Below are positions 51,534 through 60,778 of a stretch of 64,000 nt of DNA, in pieces. Under the pieces are notes generated by a model. It did no database searches and was not told the DNA's origin. It worked only from the letters and a program-made list of their open reading frames with translations. This stretch comes from Clostridiales bacterium FE2011 (GTDB lineage: Bacteria; Bacillota; Clostridia; Christensenellales; Aristaeellaceae). Where the stretch lies: positions 124,001 through 188,000 of the forward strand of contig CP069418.1 of the NCBI GenBank assembly GCA_017569305.1. The letters run 5' to 3'. Every line of letters starts with the position of its first letter. The first letter of the stretch is position 1. The translations under genes were made by a program, and so were the position numbers.

Positions 51534-51776
51534 ATGGATATTCAGAAACTGATTGGTGATCTTGTTGCAAAGCTTACCGGAAACAAAGACCTGATTGCGA
51601 AGTTCACTTCCAATCCTCTCGGTGCGATCAAGGATCTGCTCGGTATTGATCTGGATCCTTCACAGCTGGACGAGGTTGTGAAAGGCGTAACGGGCCAGCT
51701 CGGCGATATTACCGGCGACGCTGCCAAACAGGCCGGTGGCATCCTCAGCAAGATCAAAAACCTGTTCAAAAAGTAA
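51534..51776 (+). CDS. 80-residue helical protein, unknown
   Basis: ATG with AGGAGG seven bases upstream. The sequence starts MDIQKLIGDLVAKLTGNKDL, continues with AKFTSNPLGAIKDLLGIDLD and ends with an amphipathic basic helix GGILSKIKNLFKK. The pattern K-D-L-x-x-K-F-x-x-x-P-x-x-A-I-x-x-L-L-G-I-D-L resembles leader-like domains of the Nif11/NHLP type found before some modified peptides, but there is no modification enzyme or protease nearby and the C-terminus has no Cys, Ser or Thr cluster. It has its own promoter and terminator and is divergent from the H1-like gene. Confidence 0.78.
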   Translation: MDIQKLIGDLVAKLTGNKDLIAKFTSNPLGAIKDLLGIDLDPSQLDEVVKGVTGQLGDITGDAAKQAGGILSKIKNLFKK

Positions 51777-51794
51777 TAAGCCGTATAAAGAAAC

Positions 51795-51829
51795 GGCACG
51801 ATCCTCATTGGGATCGTGCCTTCTTTTTA
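51795..51829 (+). terminator. intrinsic terminator after the 80-residue gene
   Basis: Perfect ten-pair stem GGCACGATCC / GGATCGTGCC (51795-51804 with 51811-51820) followed by TTCTTTTTATT. It may also act weakly on the minus-strand glgP transcript. Confidence 0.88.
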
Positions 51830-54343
51830 TTTCTTTGCTTTGATCCTGACAGGTTTTGCTTTTTCCTTTGGCTCAGCTGCCGGTGTCTTAGCCTTGTTCA
51901 GGGGCTGAAGGTGCCAGATGTTTTCATTATACTCACGGATTGTCCGGTCAGAGGAGAATATGCCCGACATAGCCGTGTTGGTAACAGCCATTTTCAGCCA
52001 CTTGTTCCGGTCAGCGTAGTCGTTGTTCAGTCTTCTCTGCGCCATGCTGTAGGAACCGAAATCCTTCAGGACAAAATAGCTGTCACCCATGGAACCCCAG
52101 CTGCCCAGCAGCAGGCTGTGATACAGATCCTGCAGGGCTGCGGGATTATCCGGCATCAGGGTACCGTCGATCATCTGGGTCATTGCCTGACGGATTTCCT
52201 GGTTGGTTTCGAAAATATTCATGGGATTGTAGCTGTTCTCACGATACATATCCCGCACCGTATCGGACCGCATGCCGAAAATGTAGATATTGTCGAGGCC
52301 GACCTGTTCGCTGATTTCAACGTTCGCTCCGTCCATCGTACCGATGGTGACCGCGCCGTTCATCATAAACTTCATGTTGCCGGTGCCGCTGGCTTCCTTG
52401 CTGGCTGTGGACAGCTGTTCGGAAACCTCTGCCGCCGGAATCAGCACCTCAGCGCTGCTGACGTCATAATTCTCCAGGAACACAACTTGAAGCATCTTCC
52501 TGGCCCGCGGATGCTTGGCAATGAGCTCGCTCAGCGCGCAGATCATACGGATAATCTGTTTCGCGCGGTAATAACCGGGGCTGGCTTTTGCTCCGAAGAT
52601 GAATACTCTCGGCTCCATGGTGAAGCTTTCATCATTCACGATCCGGTTATACAGCACAAGGATATGCAGCGCGTTCAGCATCTGCCGCTTATACTCGTGA
52701 AGTCTCTTTGCCTGTACGTCAAAGATAAAGGAAGGATCCACCACCGCTCCCTGCCGTTCCTTCAGCATAACGGCGAGGCGTTCCTTATTGTGCTGCTTGA
52801 TCTTTGCAAACTTGTCCCGGAAAGCGGCGTCATCCGCAAAAGGACGAAGCGCGCTTAACCCTTCCGGATTCTTGATCCAGTCAGTGCCGATAGAGTCACA
52901 GATCAGGTCCGTCAGTTCAGGATTGCAGCTCATCAGCCAGCGGCGGTGTGTAATACCGTTTGTAATCGCGGAGAATTTTTCCGGCATAACCAGGTTGAAA
53001 TCATGGAAGGTTTCTTCCTTCAGGATTTCACCGTGCAGCTTGCTTACGCCGTTGACAGAATAGCTCATGGCAACGCACATATTGGCCATATGGACGTTGT
53101 CATAGCTGATGATGGCCATCCGGGCAATCCGGTCCCAGTCTCCGGGGAAGCAGTTCCACAGACGTTCGCAAAGCCTGCGGTTCATCTCGCAGATGATCTG
53201 GTAGCACCGCGGCAGCAGCTGCTGTACCATGCTCACAGGCCATTTTTCGAGTGCTTCTGCCAGGATCGTATGGTTGGTATAGGCGATGGTCTTCTGTACA
53301 ATACTGGAAGCTTCATCCCATCCCAGGCCTTCTTCATCAATCAGGAGGCGCATCAGTTCAGGAATCGCCATACCGGGGTGGGTGTCGTTGATATGGATCA
53401 CTACCTTCTCCGGCAGTTTGCTCATATCATTCCCGAAGCGCCGCTTGTAGTCCTTCAGGATATACTGCAGGGAGGCGCTGGTAAAGAAGTAATGCTGTTT
53501 CAGGCGCAGCATTTTGCCTTCATAGTGCTTGTCTTCGGGATAAAGCACCTTGCTGATGGCTTCCGCCAGCTGGATTTCTTCGGATGCCTGTACATAGCGG
53601 CCTTCACCGAAACTGTTCAGGTCCAGCTTTTTCGGGCTCCGTGCGGACCACATCCGCAGCGGATTCACAATGGTCGCGTCATATCCGACAACAGGCATAT
53701 CGTAAGGGACAGCTTCCACGGTATAATAATCGCGGGTCACAAACTTCTGCCTGCCGTTGATCTCTATTTCATCCACATGGCCGCCGAAATGCACCTCGCA
53801 GGTGTCTTCCATCATGGCCGTTTCCCAGACGTTGCCGTTGTCCAGCCAGCTGTCCGGCATTTCCACCTGCTGTCCGTCCACGATTTTCTGGCGGAACAGG
53901 CCGTATTCATAGCGTATGGTACAGCCCATGGCCGGAAGGTCCAGACAGCTCAGGCTGTCCAGGAAGCAGGCGGCCAGACGTCCGAGTCCGCCGTTTCCGA
54001 GGCCGGGTTCAGGCTCTTCCTTCAGTACGTCCTTGATATCAATGCCAAGTTCCTGCAGGGCTTCCGTATATTCCTTCGTGGAAAGCAGGTTCAGCATATT
54101 GCAGTACATGCTGCGGCCCATCAGGAACTCAACGCTCAGATAATACAGGCTTTTGCCTTTCTGCTTTTTCCATACCTCGCGGCTGGCGATCATCTTCTGC
54201 ATAATCTGATCGCGCACAGTGGAAGCCACAGCACGGTAAATCTGATGCGGTGAGGCCTCTTCAATTGTCAGGCCGTTATACCGCTGTACCTTTCCGACTA
54301 TGGTATTCTTGATGGATTCTTTGTCAAACTTCGTGGCTGGCAT
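51827..54343 (-). CDS. glgP: glycogen/starch alpha-glucan phosphorylase
   Basis: 838 residues from the ATG at 54341-54343 with GGAGG upstream. N domain with SLYYLSVEFLMGRSMYCNML and PGLGNGGLGRLAACFLDSL, catalytic core VHINDTHPGMAIPELMR, FGAKASPGYYRAKQI, and the PLP lysine in EASGTGNMKFMMNGA, then GTMDGANVEI. It releases glucose-1-phosphate from storage glucan. The C-terminal 25 residues (KTPAAEPKEKAKPVRIKAKK) are an unusual Lys/Ala/Pro tail absent from most homologues. It has its own promoter; no other glycogen genes are adjacent. Confidence 0.97.
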   Translation of the reverse strand: MPATKFDKESIKNTIVGKVQRYNGLTIEEASPHQIYRAVASTVRDQIMQKMIASREVWKKQKGKSLYYLSVEFLMGRSMYCNMLNLLSTKEYTEALQELGIDIKDVLKEEPEPGLGNGGLGRLAACFLDSLSCLDLPAMGCTIRYEYGLFRQKIVDGQQVEMPDSWLDNGNVWETAMMEDTCEVHFGGHVDEIEINGRQKFVTRDYYTVEAVPYDMPVVGYDATIVNPLRMWSARSPKKLDLNSFGEGRYVQASEEIQLAEAISKVLYPEDKHYEGKMLRLKQHYFFTSASLQYILKDYKRRFGNDMSKLPEKVVIHINDTHPGMAIPELMRLLIDEEGLGWDEASSIVQKTIAYTNHTILAEALEKWPVSMVQQLLPRCYQIICEMNRRLCERLWNCFPGDWDRIARMAIISYDNVHMANMCVAMSYSVNGVSKLHGEILKEETFHDFNLVMPEKFSAITNGITHRRWLMSCNPELTDLICDSIGTDWIKNPEGLSALRPFADDAAFRDKFAKIKQHNKERLAVMLKERQGAVVDPSFIFDVQAKRLHEYKRQMLNALHILVLYNRIVNDESFTMEPRVFIFGAKASPGYYRAKQIIRMICALSELIAKHPRARKMLQVVFLENYDVSSAEVLIPAAEVSEQLSTASKEASGTGNMKFMMNGAVTIGTMDGANVEISEQVGLDNIYIFGMRSDTVRDMYRENSYNPMNIFETNQEIRQAMTQMIDGTLMPDNPAALQDLYHSLLLGSWGSMGDSYFVLKDFGSYSMAQRRLNNDYADRNKWLKMAVTNTAMSGIFSSDRTIREYNENIWHLQPLNKAKTPAAEPKEKAKPVRIKAKK

Positions 54344-54382
54344 GATTATTCCTCCAGACATAAACCTGATTCAGACAGCGTA

Positions 54383-54411
54383 ATTATACATCCCGCTTCC
54401 GGCTGTCGCAA
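54383..54411 (-). promoter_or_regulatory. sigma-A promoter of glgP
   Basis: Minus-strand TTGCGA (54406-54411), 17-base spacer, perfect TATAAT (54383-54388), 40 bases before the start codon. Confidence 0.75.
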
Positions 54412-54439
54412 TGCCGCGGACAGTCCGGAATCCGACCAT

Positions 54440-55357
54440 CTATGCCATGTTAAACAATTGCATAGCTTCATTCCGGTCCCGTTCAATCTGCGCTGTCAGA
54501 TCCTGCGGGGAATCAAACTTTCTTTCCTCACGGAGCATCTTCAGCAGGGTGAGCCTGACCTTCTGTCCGTACAGTTCCGGACTTTCTGTCAGAGCATGGG
54601 CCTCTACGGTAACTTTTCCTGAGGGCATCGTCGGCTGCATACCGATGTTCACCACGGCGGGCAGCGTATCATTCTCTGTCTCCAGCAGGCCTGTATAAAC
54701 GCCGTATTTCGGCAGTACCTTGCGTTTCCACGGCTCTATATTCGCCGTGGGGAAGCCTAGTCCGTGGCCCTGGTGCTTGCCCTCTGCGACTGTCCCTGTC
54801 AGGCTGTACTGATATCCGAGCAGTTCAGCCGCCCGCTCTGTTTTACCCTCCTTCAGGTTCTGCCTGATCAGGGTGCTTGAAATCACTGTCCCGTCTTCCA
54901 GCATGGCCGGCGGTTCAATGATCACTTTGTATCCGTGTTTCTCTCCGTCAGCCTTCAGTAGTTCCGCCGTTCCGCGTCCCTTCCGTCCAAAGGAGTAGTT
55001 CCAGCCGGCAACCACAGCCCTGACATCCAGGAAGCTTCTCATTCTGTCCAGGAAAACTTCAGGTTCCATATCCGCTGTGGACTGATCAAAGGGAATCAGT
55101 TCCATTTCATCCACACCGATTCCATACAGGAGCGACGCCCTTTCCGGAATCGTGGAAATCATTTCCGGCGGATTCTCCGGCCGGATGATTTCCAGCGGGT
55201 GCCGGTTAAAGGTGCAGACTCGCAGCGGTATACCCATCTCATCCGCAAGCCGCTTTGCGTTGAGAAGCAGGGTTCTGTGGCCTCTGTGGACACCGTCAAA
55301 CATTCCCAGGGCCACAACCCTCTCCCCCGCCTTGTGCGGTCTTTGGAGCACTTGCAT
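54440..55357 (-). CDS. ribF: bifunctional riboflavin kinase / FAD synthetase
   Basis: 305 residues. N-terminal FAD synthetase (nucleotidyltransferase) domain with VVALGMFDGVHRGHRTLLLN, CTFNRHPLEIIRPE and SSTLIRQNLKEGKTERAAELLG; C-terminal riboflavin kinase domain with VAEGKHQGHGLGFPTANIEP and GVYTGLLETENDTLPAVVNIG. It converts riboflavin to FMN and FAD. The start is two bases after the truB stop. Last gene of the nusA-infB operon; no clear terminator follows before the glgP promoter. Confidence 0.97.
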   Translation of the reverse strand: MQVLQRPHKAGERVVALGMFDGVHRGHRTLLLNAKRLADEMGIPLRVCTFNRHPLEIIRPENPPEMISTIPERASLLYGIGVDEMELIPFDQSTADMEPEVFLDRMRSFLDVRAVVAGWNYSFGRKGRGTAELLKADGEKHGYKVIIEPPAMLEDGTVISSTLIRQNLKEGKTERAAELLGYQYSLTGTVAEGKHQGHGLGFPTANIEPWKRKVLPKYGVYTGLLETENDTLPAVVNIGMQPTMPSGKVTVEAHALTESPELYGQKVRLTLLKMLREERKFDSPQDLTAQIERDRNEAMQLFNMA

Positions 55358-55358
55358 T

Positions 55359-56264
55359 TCAGTTCATCTCCTCAGTATCCTCAGGCGCAATCTGCGCCTT
55401 CCAGACCAGTTCTTCTCCACGCCGTACGGCAATTCCCCAGAATTGATTCTTCAGGTAAACCCTGACAGCCTCACCCTCCTGAAGCACTTCCGCATCGTGG
55501 AACAGTGGCAGCTTGGCGCCGTTTATCACGGCTTTCCCGAACCGTACCGGTATATCTGTTTTCGGCAGGTGTCCCAGTGCGTAGTCGGGCGGCAGCAGTC
55601 TGGATTCAAGCTGCCCGGCTTCCGCCAGGGCTTTGGCTTCTTCCAGCGTGATTGCGTTATCGATGGTAAACGCGCCGCTTCTTGTCCGGAGAAGGCTGCG
55701 CATATGGGCAGGGCATCCGCATTTGTTTCCAAGGTCCTCGCATAGCGTGCGGATATAGGTCCCCCTGCCGCAGTTAACCCGAATCTCAAATCCGTGGTCT
55801 TCCGTCTCCCGCAGCAGTTCAATCCGGTCAATCCTGACTTTCCGGGACGGCACTTCCACCGTCTCGCCTTTTCTGGCCCGCAGATACAGCGGCTGTCCTC
55901 CGACTTTAATCGCACTGTACATACTGGGAGTCTGGGTGATCTCTCCGGTCAGTTCACTGGCTGCCCTCAGGAAGGTCTCCCTGTCCGGATAATTGGTTCC
56001 TTCCTCTATGACAGTACCGGTGGCGTCCTGTGTGTCCGTTCTGGATCCGAAGGCGCATACTGCCACATATTCCTTTTCCTTATCGGCCAGATAATCAAAA
56101 AGCCGCGCGGCTTTCCCGGTCATCACGGGCAGCACGCCTGCGGCTTCCGGATCCAGTGTCCCGGCATGTCCTATACGTCTGATGCCGGTAAGCCGGCGCA
56201 GCACGGCCACAACGGCCGCGCTGCTCATTCCGGTTGGTTTCAGGATATTATAAAAACCGTTCAT
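55359..56264 (-). CDS. truB: tRNA pseudouridine55 synthase TruB
   Basis: 301 residues. Catalytic Asp38 in IGHAGTLDPEAAGVLPV, then KEYVAVCAFGSRTDTQDATG, and RVNCGRGTYIRTLCEDLG. The C-terminal PUA domain is present, ending with VRRGEELVWKAQIAPEDTE. It makes the universal pseudouridine of the T loop. It begins three bases after the nrnA stop and ends one base before ribF. Family length and motifs are complete. Confidence 0.97.
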   Translation of the reverse strand: MNGFYNILKPTGMSSAAVVAVLRRLTGIRRIGHAGTLDPEAAGVLPVMTGKAARLFDYLADKEKEYVAVCAFGSRTDTQDATGTVIEEGTNYPDRETFLRAASELTGEITQTPSMYSAIKVGGQPLYLRARKGETVEVPSRKVRIDRIELLRETEDHGFEIRVNCGRGTYIRTLCEDLGNKCGCPAHMRSLLRTRSGAFTIDNAITLEEAKALAEAGQLESRLLPPDYALGHLPKTDIPVRFGKAVINGAKLPLFHDAEVLQEGEAVRVYLKNQFWGIAVRRGEELVWKAQIAPEDTEEMN

Positions 56265-56267
56265 TTT

Positions 56268-57236
56268 CTATCCATTCAGTTTACGGATCATGGCATCCAG
56301 CACGTTTCCGGCTGTTTCATCCAGTTTTCCGTATAATGTAATACCGGAGGCCTGCGGATGGCCGCCTCCTCCGAAGCTTTGCGCTATGTCACTGACACAG
56401 TCCGGCTCTTTTGCGCGGAGTGAGAACTTGATTGAACCGTCCTGGGCCTCTCTGGCCAGCATAGCCATTCTGGTTCCGACCGTATCCAGACCAAAGTTCA
56501 CAAGTGTGTCGGCATGCTCACTCAATGCTTCGCATTCTTCAAAGTCACGCCAGGTCAGTTTCATGACGGCGATCTGCCCGTTCTCATAGTACTGCAGGCT
56601 GTTCAGTGCCCTGCCCATCAGCAGCACCTGCGGCTTCGCCCGCTCCCGGAACAGAATCCGGTTCAGTTTCGCCAGGGGCAGGTCTTTACCCATCAGCTCG
56701 CTCATGATTTCGAAGCACTCGGCGTTTGTGGACGCGAATGCGAAATTACCCGTGTCTGTGCTGATCCCCGTATACAGGCAGATCGCCATATCCCTGTCAA
56801 TTTCGATTCCCAGGGCCGCAATCTGTTCCCTGATCAGGATACAGGCCGCCGGGGCTTCTCCGTCCACGCTGTTCTCTTCCATAAAGAGCGGATTGGTCGG
56901 ATGATGATCAATCTGGGCTGTATGTCTGCTGATCTGAATCAGCTGATCACAGCAGCCAAGCCTTCTGATATCGCTCACATCCACAGACAGCATCAGATCG
57001 AAAGGCTCCTCGTTACCGTCCGGTATACGCATTTCATCGATTCCCGGCAGGAAGGACAGTTGATCCGGCACCTTGCCGTCACAGAACAGAACAGGCTCCT
57101 TGCCTATTTTCCGCAGTGCAAGCCGCATAGCCGTAGCGCATCCAAGTGTGTCTCCGTCCGGGTTAATGTGGCTGCAGATGGCAATACGCTGTGCGTCCCG
57201 GATCAGCCGGGCAATTGCTTCAGGATTCCTGCTCAT
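56268..57236 (-). CDS. nrnA: bifunctional oligoribonuclease / PAP phosphatase NrnA
   Basis: 322 residues. DHH phosphoesterase motifs: AICSHINPDGDTLGCA, LMLSVDVSDIRRLG, TAQIDHHPTNPLF, and in the DHHA1 domain GGGGHPQASGI near the C-terminus. It degrades short RNA oligomers and 3'-phosphoadenosine 5'-phosphate. Start ATG at 57234-57236 overlaps the end of rbfA by 17 bases; an earlier in-frame ATG would run deep into rbfA and has no RBS. The position between rbfA and truB is the usual one in Bacillota. Confidence 0.94.
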   Translation of the reverse strand: MSRNPEAIARLIRDAQRIAICSHINPDGDTLGCATAMRLALRKIGKEPVLFCDGKVPDQLSFLPGIDEMRIPDGNEEPFDLMLSVDVSDIRRLGCCDQLIQISRHTAQIDHHPTNPLFMEENSVDGEAPAACILIREQIAALGIEIDRDMAICLYTGISTDTGNFAFASTNAECFEIMSELMGKDLPLAKLNRILFRERAKPQVLLMGRALNSLQYYENGQIAVMKLTWRDFEECEALSEHADTLVNFGLDTVGTRMAMLAREAQDGSIKFSLRAKEPDCVSDIAQSFGGGGHPQASGITLYGKLDETAGNVLDAMIRKLNG

Positions 57237-57597
57237 CGTCACCGGATTTGCCCTCCGTGCCGATCGCTTCTGAAAGAACTTTGGCAATATGCACACCGTA
57301 GGCAATATTCCTGTCACTGACAAAAATCAGTTCAGGAGTATAGCGGATGATCATCCGCTTTCCAAGCGAACGGCGGATATATCCTTTAGCGTTCTTCAGA
57401 GCGTCGATCAGTTCGTCCCGCAGTTCATCCTCCAGCACACTGATATAAATCTTCGCGTACCGCAGGTCACCGGTCACTTCAGCCCTTGTCACCGAAAAGG
57501 TACCGCAGATTCTCGGATCATGCAGTTCCTCCCGGATGATGGCGTCAACTTCCCGACGAACCTCTTCCGATATTCTGTCAATTCTCTGATAACTCAT
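57220..57597 (-). CDS. rbfA: ribosome-binding factor A
   Basis: 125 residues. YQRIDRISEEVRREVDAIIR, GTFSVTRAEVTGDLRYAKIY and LRKAKGYIRRSLGKRM-like core (NAKGYIRRSLGKRMIIRYTP) are family motifs. It binds 30S at the 5' helix of 16S rRNA during cold shock and assembly. It starts one base after infB and overlaps nrnA by 17 bases at its end. The C-terminal tail (EGKSGDDEQES) is acidic and short. Confidence 0.95.
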   Translation of the reverse strand: MSYQRIDRISEEVRREVDAIIREELHDPRICGTFSVTRAEVTGDLRYAKIYISVLEDELRDELIDALKNAKGYIRRSLGKRMIIRYTPELIFVSDRNIAYGVHIAKVLSEAIGTEGKSGDDEQES

Positions 57598-57598
57598 G

Positions 57599-60415
57599 TC
57601 AGCGCGGGATCTCCTCCATAATGTAGCACTCGACCACGTCGCCTTCCTTGATATCGTTATGGCCCTCCAGGCTCATACCGCATTCATATCCGGCGGCCAT
57701 TTCCTTCACGTCGTCCTTCAGGTGGCGCAGGCTGCTCAGCTTGCCTTCGAACACCACCACGTTGTCACGCAGCAGGCGTACGCCGGCATTCCGCTGAACT
57801 TTGCCGTCCGTAACATAGCAGCCGGCAATGATACCGGAACCGGTGATCTTGAAAACATTCCGGACTTCCGCATGGCCCAGGAGTACCTCCCGGTACTCAG
57901 GCTCAAGCATGCCCTTCATGGCCAGTTCCATATCCTCAATTGCCTTATAGATGACCGTATACATCCGGACATCGACTTTCTGCTTCTCGGCAGCCTCCCG
58001 GGCGGAAGCGTCGGGCCGGATATTGAAGCCGATGATAATCGCGTTGAAAGCGGCGGCCAGGTTGACGTCGTCCTTGGTAATCGCACCGGCAGCGCTGTGC
58101 AGCACGCGGATCTTCACCTCGTCGTTGCTCAGCTTCTCCATAGCCTGCTTTACAGCTTCCACAGAGCCCTGCACGTCTGCCTTGATAATCAGGTTGAGTG
58201 TGGTCACCTTACCGGCCTCGATAGAGGAGAAAAGGTTCTCCATGCTCATCTTGGCCATGGTGGCCTCACGGCTGGCCTTGATCTTTTCACGGCGTTCATC
58301 CGCAACCTGGCGGCTCAGGTGATCATCGCCCACGGCAATCATTTCATCGCCGGCGCTGGGTACATCATCGAAGCCCATGATTTCGACAGGCATGGACGGA
58401 CCGGCTTCGCTGACCCGCTCACCCTTGTCGTTGATCAGGGCACGGACCTTACCGGAAGCCAGACCGGCGATAATGCTGTCTCCAACGTGCAGTGTACCGT
58501 TCTGCAGCAGCACGGTGGCCAGCGGGCCTCTTGCTTTGTCCAGTTTCGCTTCAATAATGACACCCTTGCCCAGTCGGTTCGGGTTCGCCTGCAGCTGCAG
58601 CATATCCGCCTGCAGCAGGATCATTTCAAGCAGCTCATCCACACCCTGTCCGGTTACTGCGGAAACAGGGACGCAGATGGTTTCGCCGCCCCAGTCTTCG
58701 CAGACCAGTCCGTACTGTGTCAGGTCCTGCTTGACTCTGTCGGGGTTCGCGTCCGGTTTGTCCATCTTGTTGATAGCGACAATCACCGGCACTTCCGCCG
58801 CCTTTGCATGGTTGATGGATTCAACCGTCTGGGGCATGACGGAGTCGTCTGCGGCTACAACCAGTACGGCAATATCCGTTGCCTGGGTACCGCGTGCACG
58901 CATGGCGGTAAAGGCTTCATGGCCGGGTGTATCGAGGAAGGTGATCTTCCTTCCGTCCACGTCCACGGTATAGGCACCGATATGCTGGGTGATGCCGCCG
59001 GCTTCACCGGCAGTCACACGGCTCTTGCGGATGTAGTCCAGCAGGCTGGTCTTACCATGGTCAACGTGACCCATGATGGTAACCACCGGAGGACGGGGCT
59101 GCAGGTTTTCTTCAGCGTCGTCAAAGTCTTCGGCAACCAGGGCAGCTTCGGCTGTCTGTTCCTGTTTGCGTTCGAGTGTAATCTCAAAGTCGGAGCAGAC
59201 CAGCTGGGCTGTATCAAAATCGATTTCGCTGTTGATGGTGGCCATGTTGCCCAGCAGGAACAGCTTCTTGATGATTTCGCTGGCAGACTTACCGATTTTT
59301 TCCGTCAGGTCGCGCACAGTGATGGTGTCGCCGGCCATGTAGGCGGTTTCGATTTTGATGGGGGCCATCATCTGCTGGGCACTCGGTTTCTTGGCGCGTG
59401 CCCGCTTGCCTCCGCGGATCACCTCGTCATCGTAACCGTTGAAGTGGGCGTTCTTGCTCGCCTGCTTCCGGTTCCGGCTCACATGTTCCGGATCGTGCTG
59501 ACGGATGTAGTTCTTCTTGTTCGGATCGTAATTCGACACCCGTTCCTTTTCCATCGGCACGGCAAGCTCAGGCGTACGCTGTCTTCCGCCGCCGGCGGAA
59601 CCCTGGCGTCCGCCGCCGAAACCGCCGCCCTGGGGACGCGGTCCGCCCGTCTGGCCGCCGGCAGGACGGCCATACTGACCGGGTTGTCCGGCGGGACGGC
59701 CAAACTGACCCTGCTGTCCGGCAGGACGTCCGTACTGACCGGGCTGTCCGGCAGGACGGCCATACTGACCCTGCTGTCCGGCAGGACGTCCGTACTGACC
59801 GGGCTGACCCGCGGGACGGCCATACTGACCCTGCTGTCCGGCAGGACGGCCGTAGGGGCCCTGCTGTCCGGCGGGACGAGCCGACCTGGCAGGCGGAGGA
59901 TTATCCCCCGGCCTGCTCATAATCTGACCGATAGCAGGCTTCTTCGGCGCGGCAGGCCGGCTGGGATCCGGATCATCCGGCGTAGCCACGTAGGATTCAA
60001 TCTTCTTTGCAGGCTTCTTTTCTTCCGCGGCGGGTTTGGCGGGCTCTGCGGGTTTCTCTGCCACCGGGGCTTCCGCTTCTTTCCTGGCGGGTTCCTCGGC
60101 TTTCTTCGCAGGTTTCTCAGGTGCGGGTTCAGCTGCCTTGGAAGCCTCTTCCTTGCGGGCGGCTTCCATCATCTGCTTCTCGTCGTCGTCCAGCATCGTG
60201 AACGCCTTCGTATGGGCAGACTGCGCCTTCATCTGTTCCTGCTGCCTGCGGCGTGCGGCTTCTTCTTCGGCCTGGCGGTTCATTTCTGAATCAAGCCGCT
60301 TCAGCGCGTCAAAAAGGCCGTCCGCTTCCTTCCGGATTCTGGTGGCTTCCTCCAGAATGCCGGAAGCCTCCTCTACCAGTTCTTTCGTGGCATCTTTTAA
60401 TTTCACATTCGCCAT
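57599..60415 (-). CDS. infB: translation initiation factor IF-2
   Basis: 938 residues from the ATG at 60413-60415. The N-terminus [19 protein letters not shown] is a long coiled coil. A low-complexity region follows: an Ala/Glu/Lys-rich part, then [14 protein letters not shown] 10-residue repeats, then the IF2N-like block ([20 protein letters not shown]). The GTPase has [35 protein letters not shown] and [13 protein letters not shown], and the C domains follow ([18 protein letters not shown]). It brings fMet-tRNA to the 30S. An upstream ATG (60440-60442) is an alternative start. The 10-residue tandem repeat is unusual for IF-2. Confidence 0.97.
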   Translation of the reverse strand: MANVKLKDATKELVEEASGILEEATRIRKEADGLFDALKRLDSEMNRQAEEEAARRRQQEQMKAQSAHTKAFTMLDDDEKQMMEAARKEEASKAAEPAPEKPAKKAEEPARKEAEAPVAEKPAEPAKPAAEEKKPAKKIESYVATPDDPDPSRPAAPKKPAIGQIMSRPGDNPPPARSARPAGQQGPYGRPAGQQGQYGRPAGQPGQYGRPAGQQGQYGRPAGQPGQYGRPAGQQGQFGRPAGQPGQYGRPAGGQTGGPRPQGGGFGGGRQGSAGGGRQRTPELAVPMEKERVSNYDPNKKNYIRQHDPEHVSRNRKQASKNAHFNGYDDEVIRGGKRARAKKPSAQQMMAPIKIETAYMAGDTITVRDLTEKIGKSASEIIKKLFLLGNMATINSEIDFDTAQLVCSDFEITLERKQEQTAEAALVAEDFDDAEENLQPRPPVVTIMGHVDHGKTSLLDYIRKSRVTAGEAGGITQHIGAYTVDVDGRKITFLDTPGHEAFTAMRARGTQATDIAVLVVAADDSVMPQTVESINHAKAAEVPVIVAINKMDKPDANPDRVKQDLTQYGLVCEDWGGETICVPVSAVTGQGVDELLEMILLQADMLQLQANPNRLGKGVIIEAKLDKARGPLATVLLQNGTLHVGDSIIAGLASGKVRALINDKGERVSEAGPSMPVEIMGFDDVPSAGDEMIAVGDDHLSRQVADERREKIKASREATMAKMSMENLFSSIEAGKVTTLNLIIKADVQGSVEAVKQAMEKLSNDEVKIRVLHSAAGAITKDDVNLAAAFNAIIIGFNIRPDASAREAAEKQKVDVRMYTVIYKAIEDMELAMKGMLEPEYREVLLGHAEVRNVFKITGSGIIAGCYVTDGKVQRNAGVRLLRDNVVVFEGKLSSLRHLKDDVKEMAAGYECGMSLEGHNDIKEGDVVECYIMEEIPR
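59665..59880 (-). repeat. tandem 30-base repeat in infB
   Basis: Seven copies of a 30-base unit encoding RPAGQ-Q/P-GQYG (one copy has Phe for Tyr, one Pro for Gln). Units alternate Gln/Pro at position 6. The high nucleotide identity suggests recent unequal crossing-over. Confidence 0.9.
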
Positions 60416-60472
60416 TCGGTGTTGTTTCCCCCCGTCGCTCATTTGAACTCTTGTTTCTGGTTCAGGTAATAC

Positions 60473-60778
60473 TTACTTTTCGTTCATGGACTCTTTCAGG
60501 ATCTGTTCCGCAAAGGAACCTTTCCGAAGTCCCAGAATCATGTTGCTCTTCCCCGTAGCTGCTTCGATCAGTCCTTCCGGCAGGATTCTCCGGGGAGTTC
60601 CTGTCCTTTCACACATCTCTTCAGCCTTTTTCCGGGTATTATCTGCAGTTCCGCTGTCAATCAGCAGAACACCGCATTCTCCGGATCTGATCAGGATCCT
60701 GCAGGCGTCCGTTCCTGCGGCAGCCTGTCTGGCCCTGACCGCAAGCCCGATCATGCCTTTCACTTTCTGATCGTTCAC
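60473..60778 (-). CDS. ylxQ: L7Ae-family RNA-binding protein (YlxQ-like)
   Basis: 101 residues. KVKGMIGLAVRARQAAAGTD, CGVLLIDSGTADNTRKKAEE and SNMILGLRKGSFAEQIL fit the L7Ae/L30e fold. YlxQ binds kink-turn RNA; its role in the nusA operon is unclear. The start is GTG at 60776-60778, overlapping the ylxR stop in a GTGA. Order ylxR-ylxQ-infB is conserved in Bacillota. Confidence 0.93.
   Translation of the reverse strand: MNDQKVKGMIGLAVRARQAAAGTDACRILIRSGECGVLLIDSGTADNTRKKAEEMCERTGTPRRILPEGLIEAATGKSNMILGLRKGSFAEQILKESMNEK

Noticed and set aside
52946..54253. Long plus-strand frame opposite glgP
   Set aside because: Antisense of glgP; no evidence of translation.
59665..59880. 30-base repeats considered as CRISPR array
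   Set aside because: Direct head-to-tail repeats with no spacers, in frame with IF-2, and no cas genes.
57596..60289. 897-codon open frame on the plus strand opposite infB
   Set aside because: Shadow of infB; low-complexity composition reflects the antisense of repeats. No start signal.
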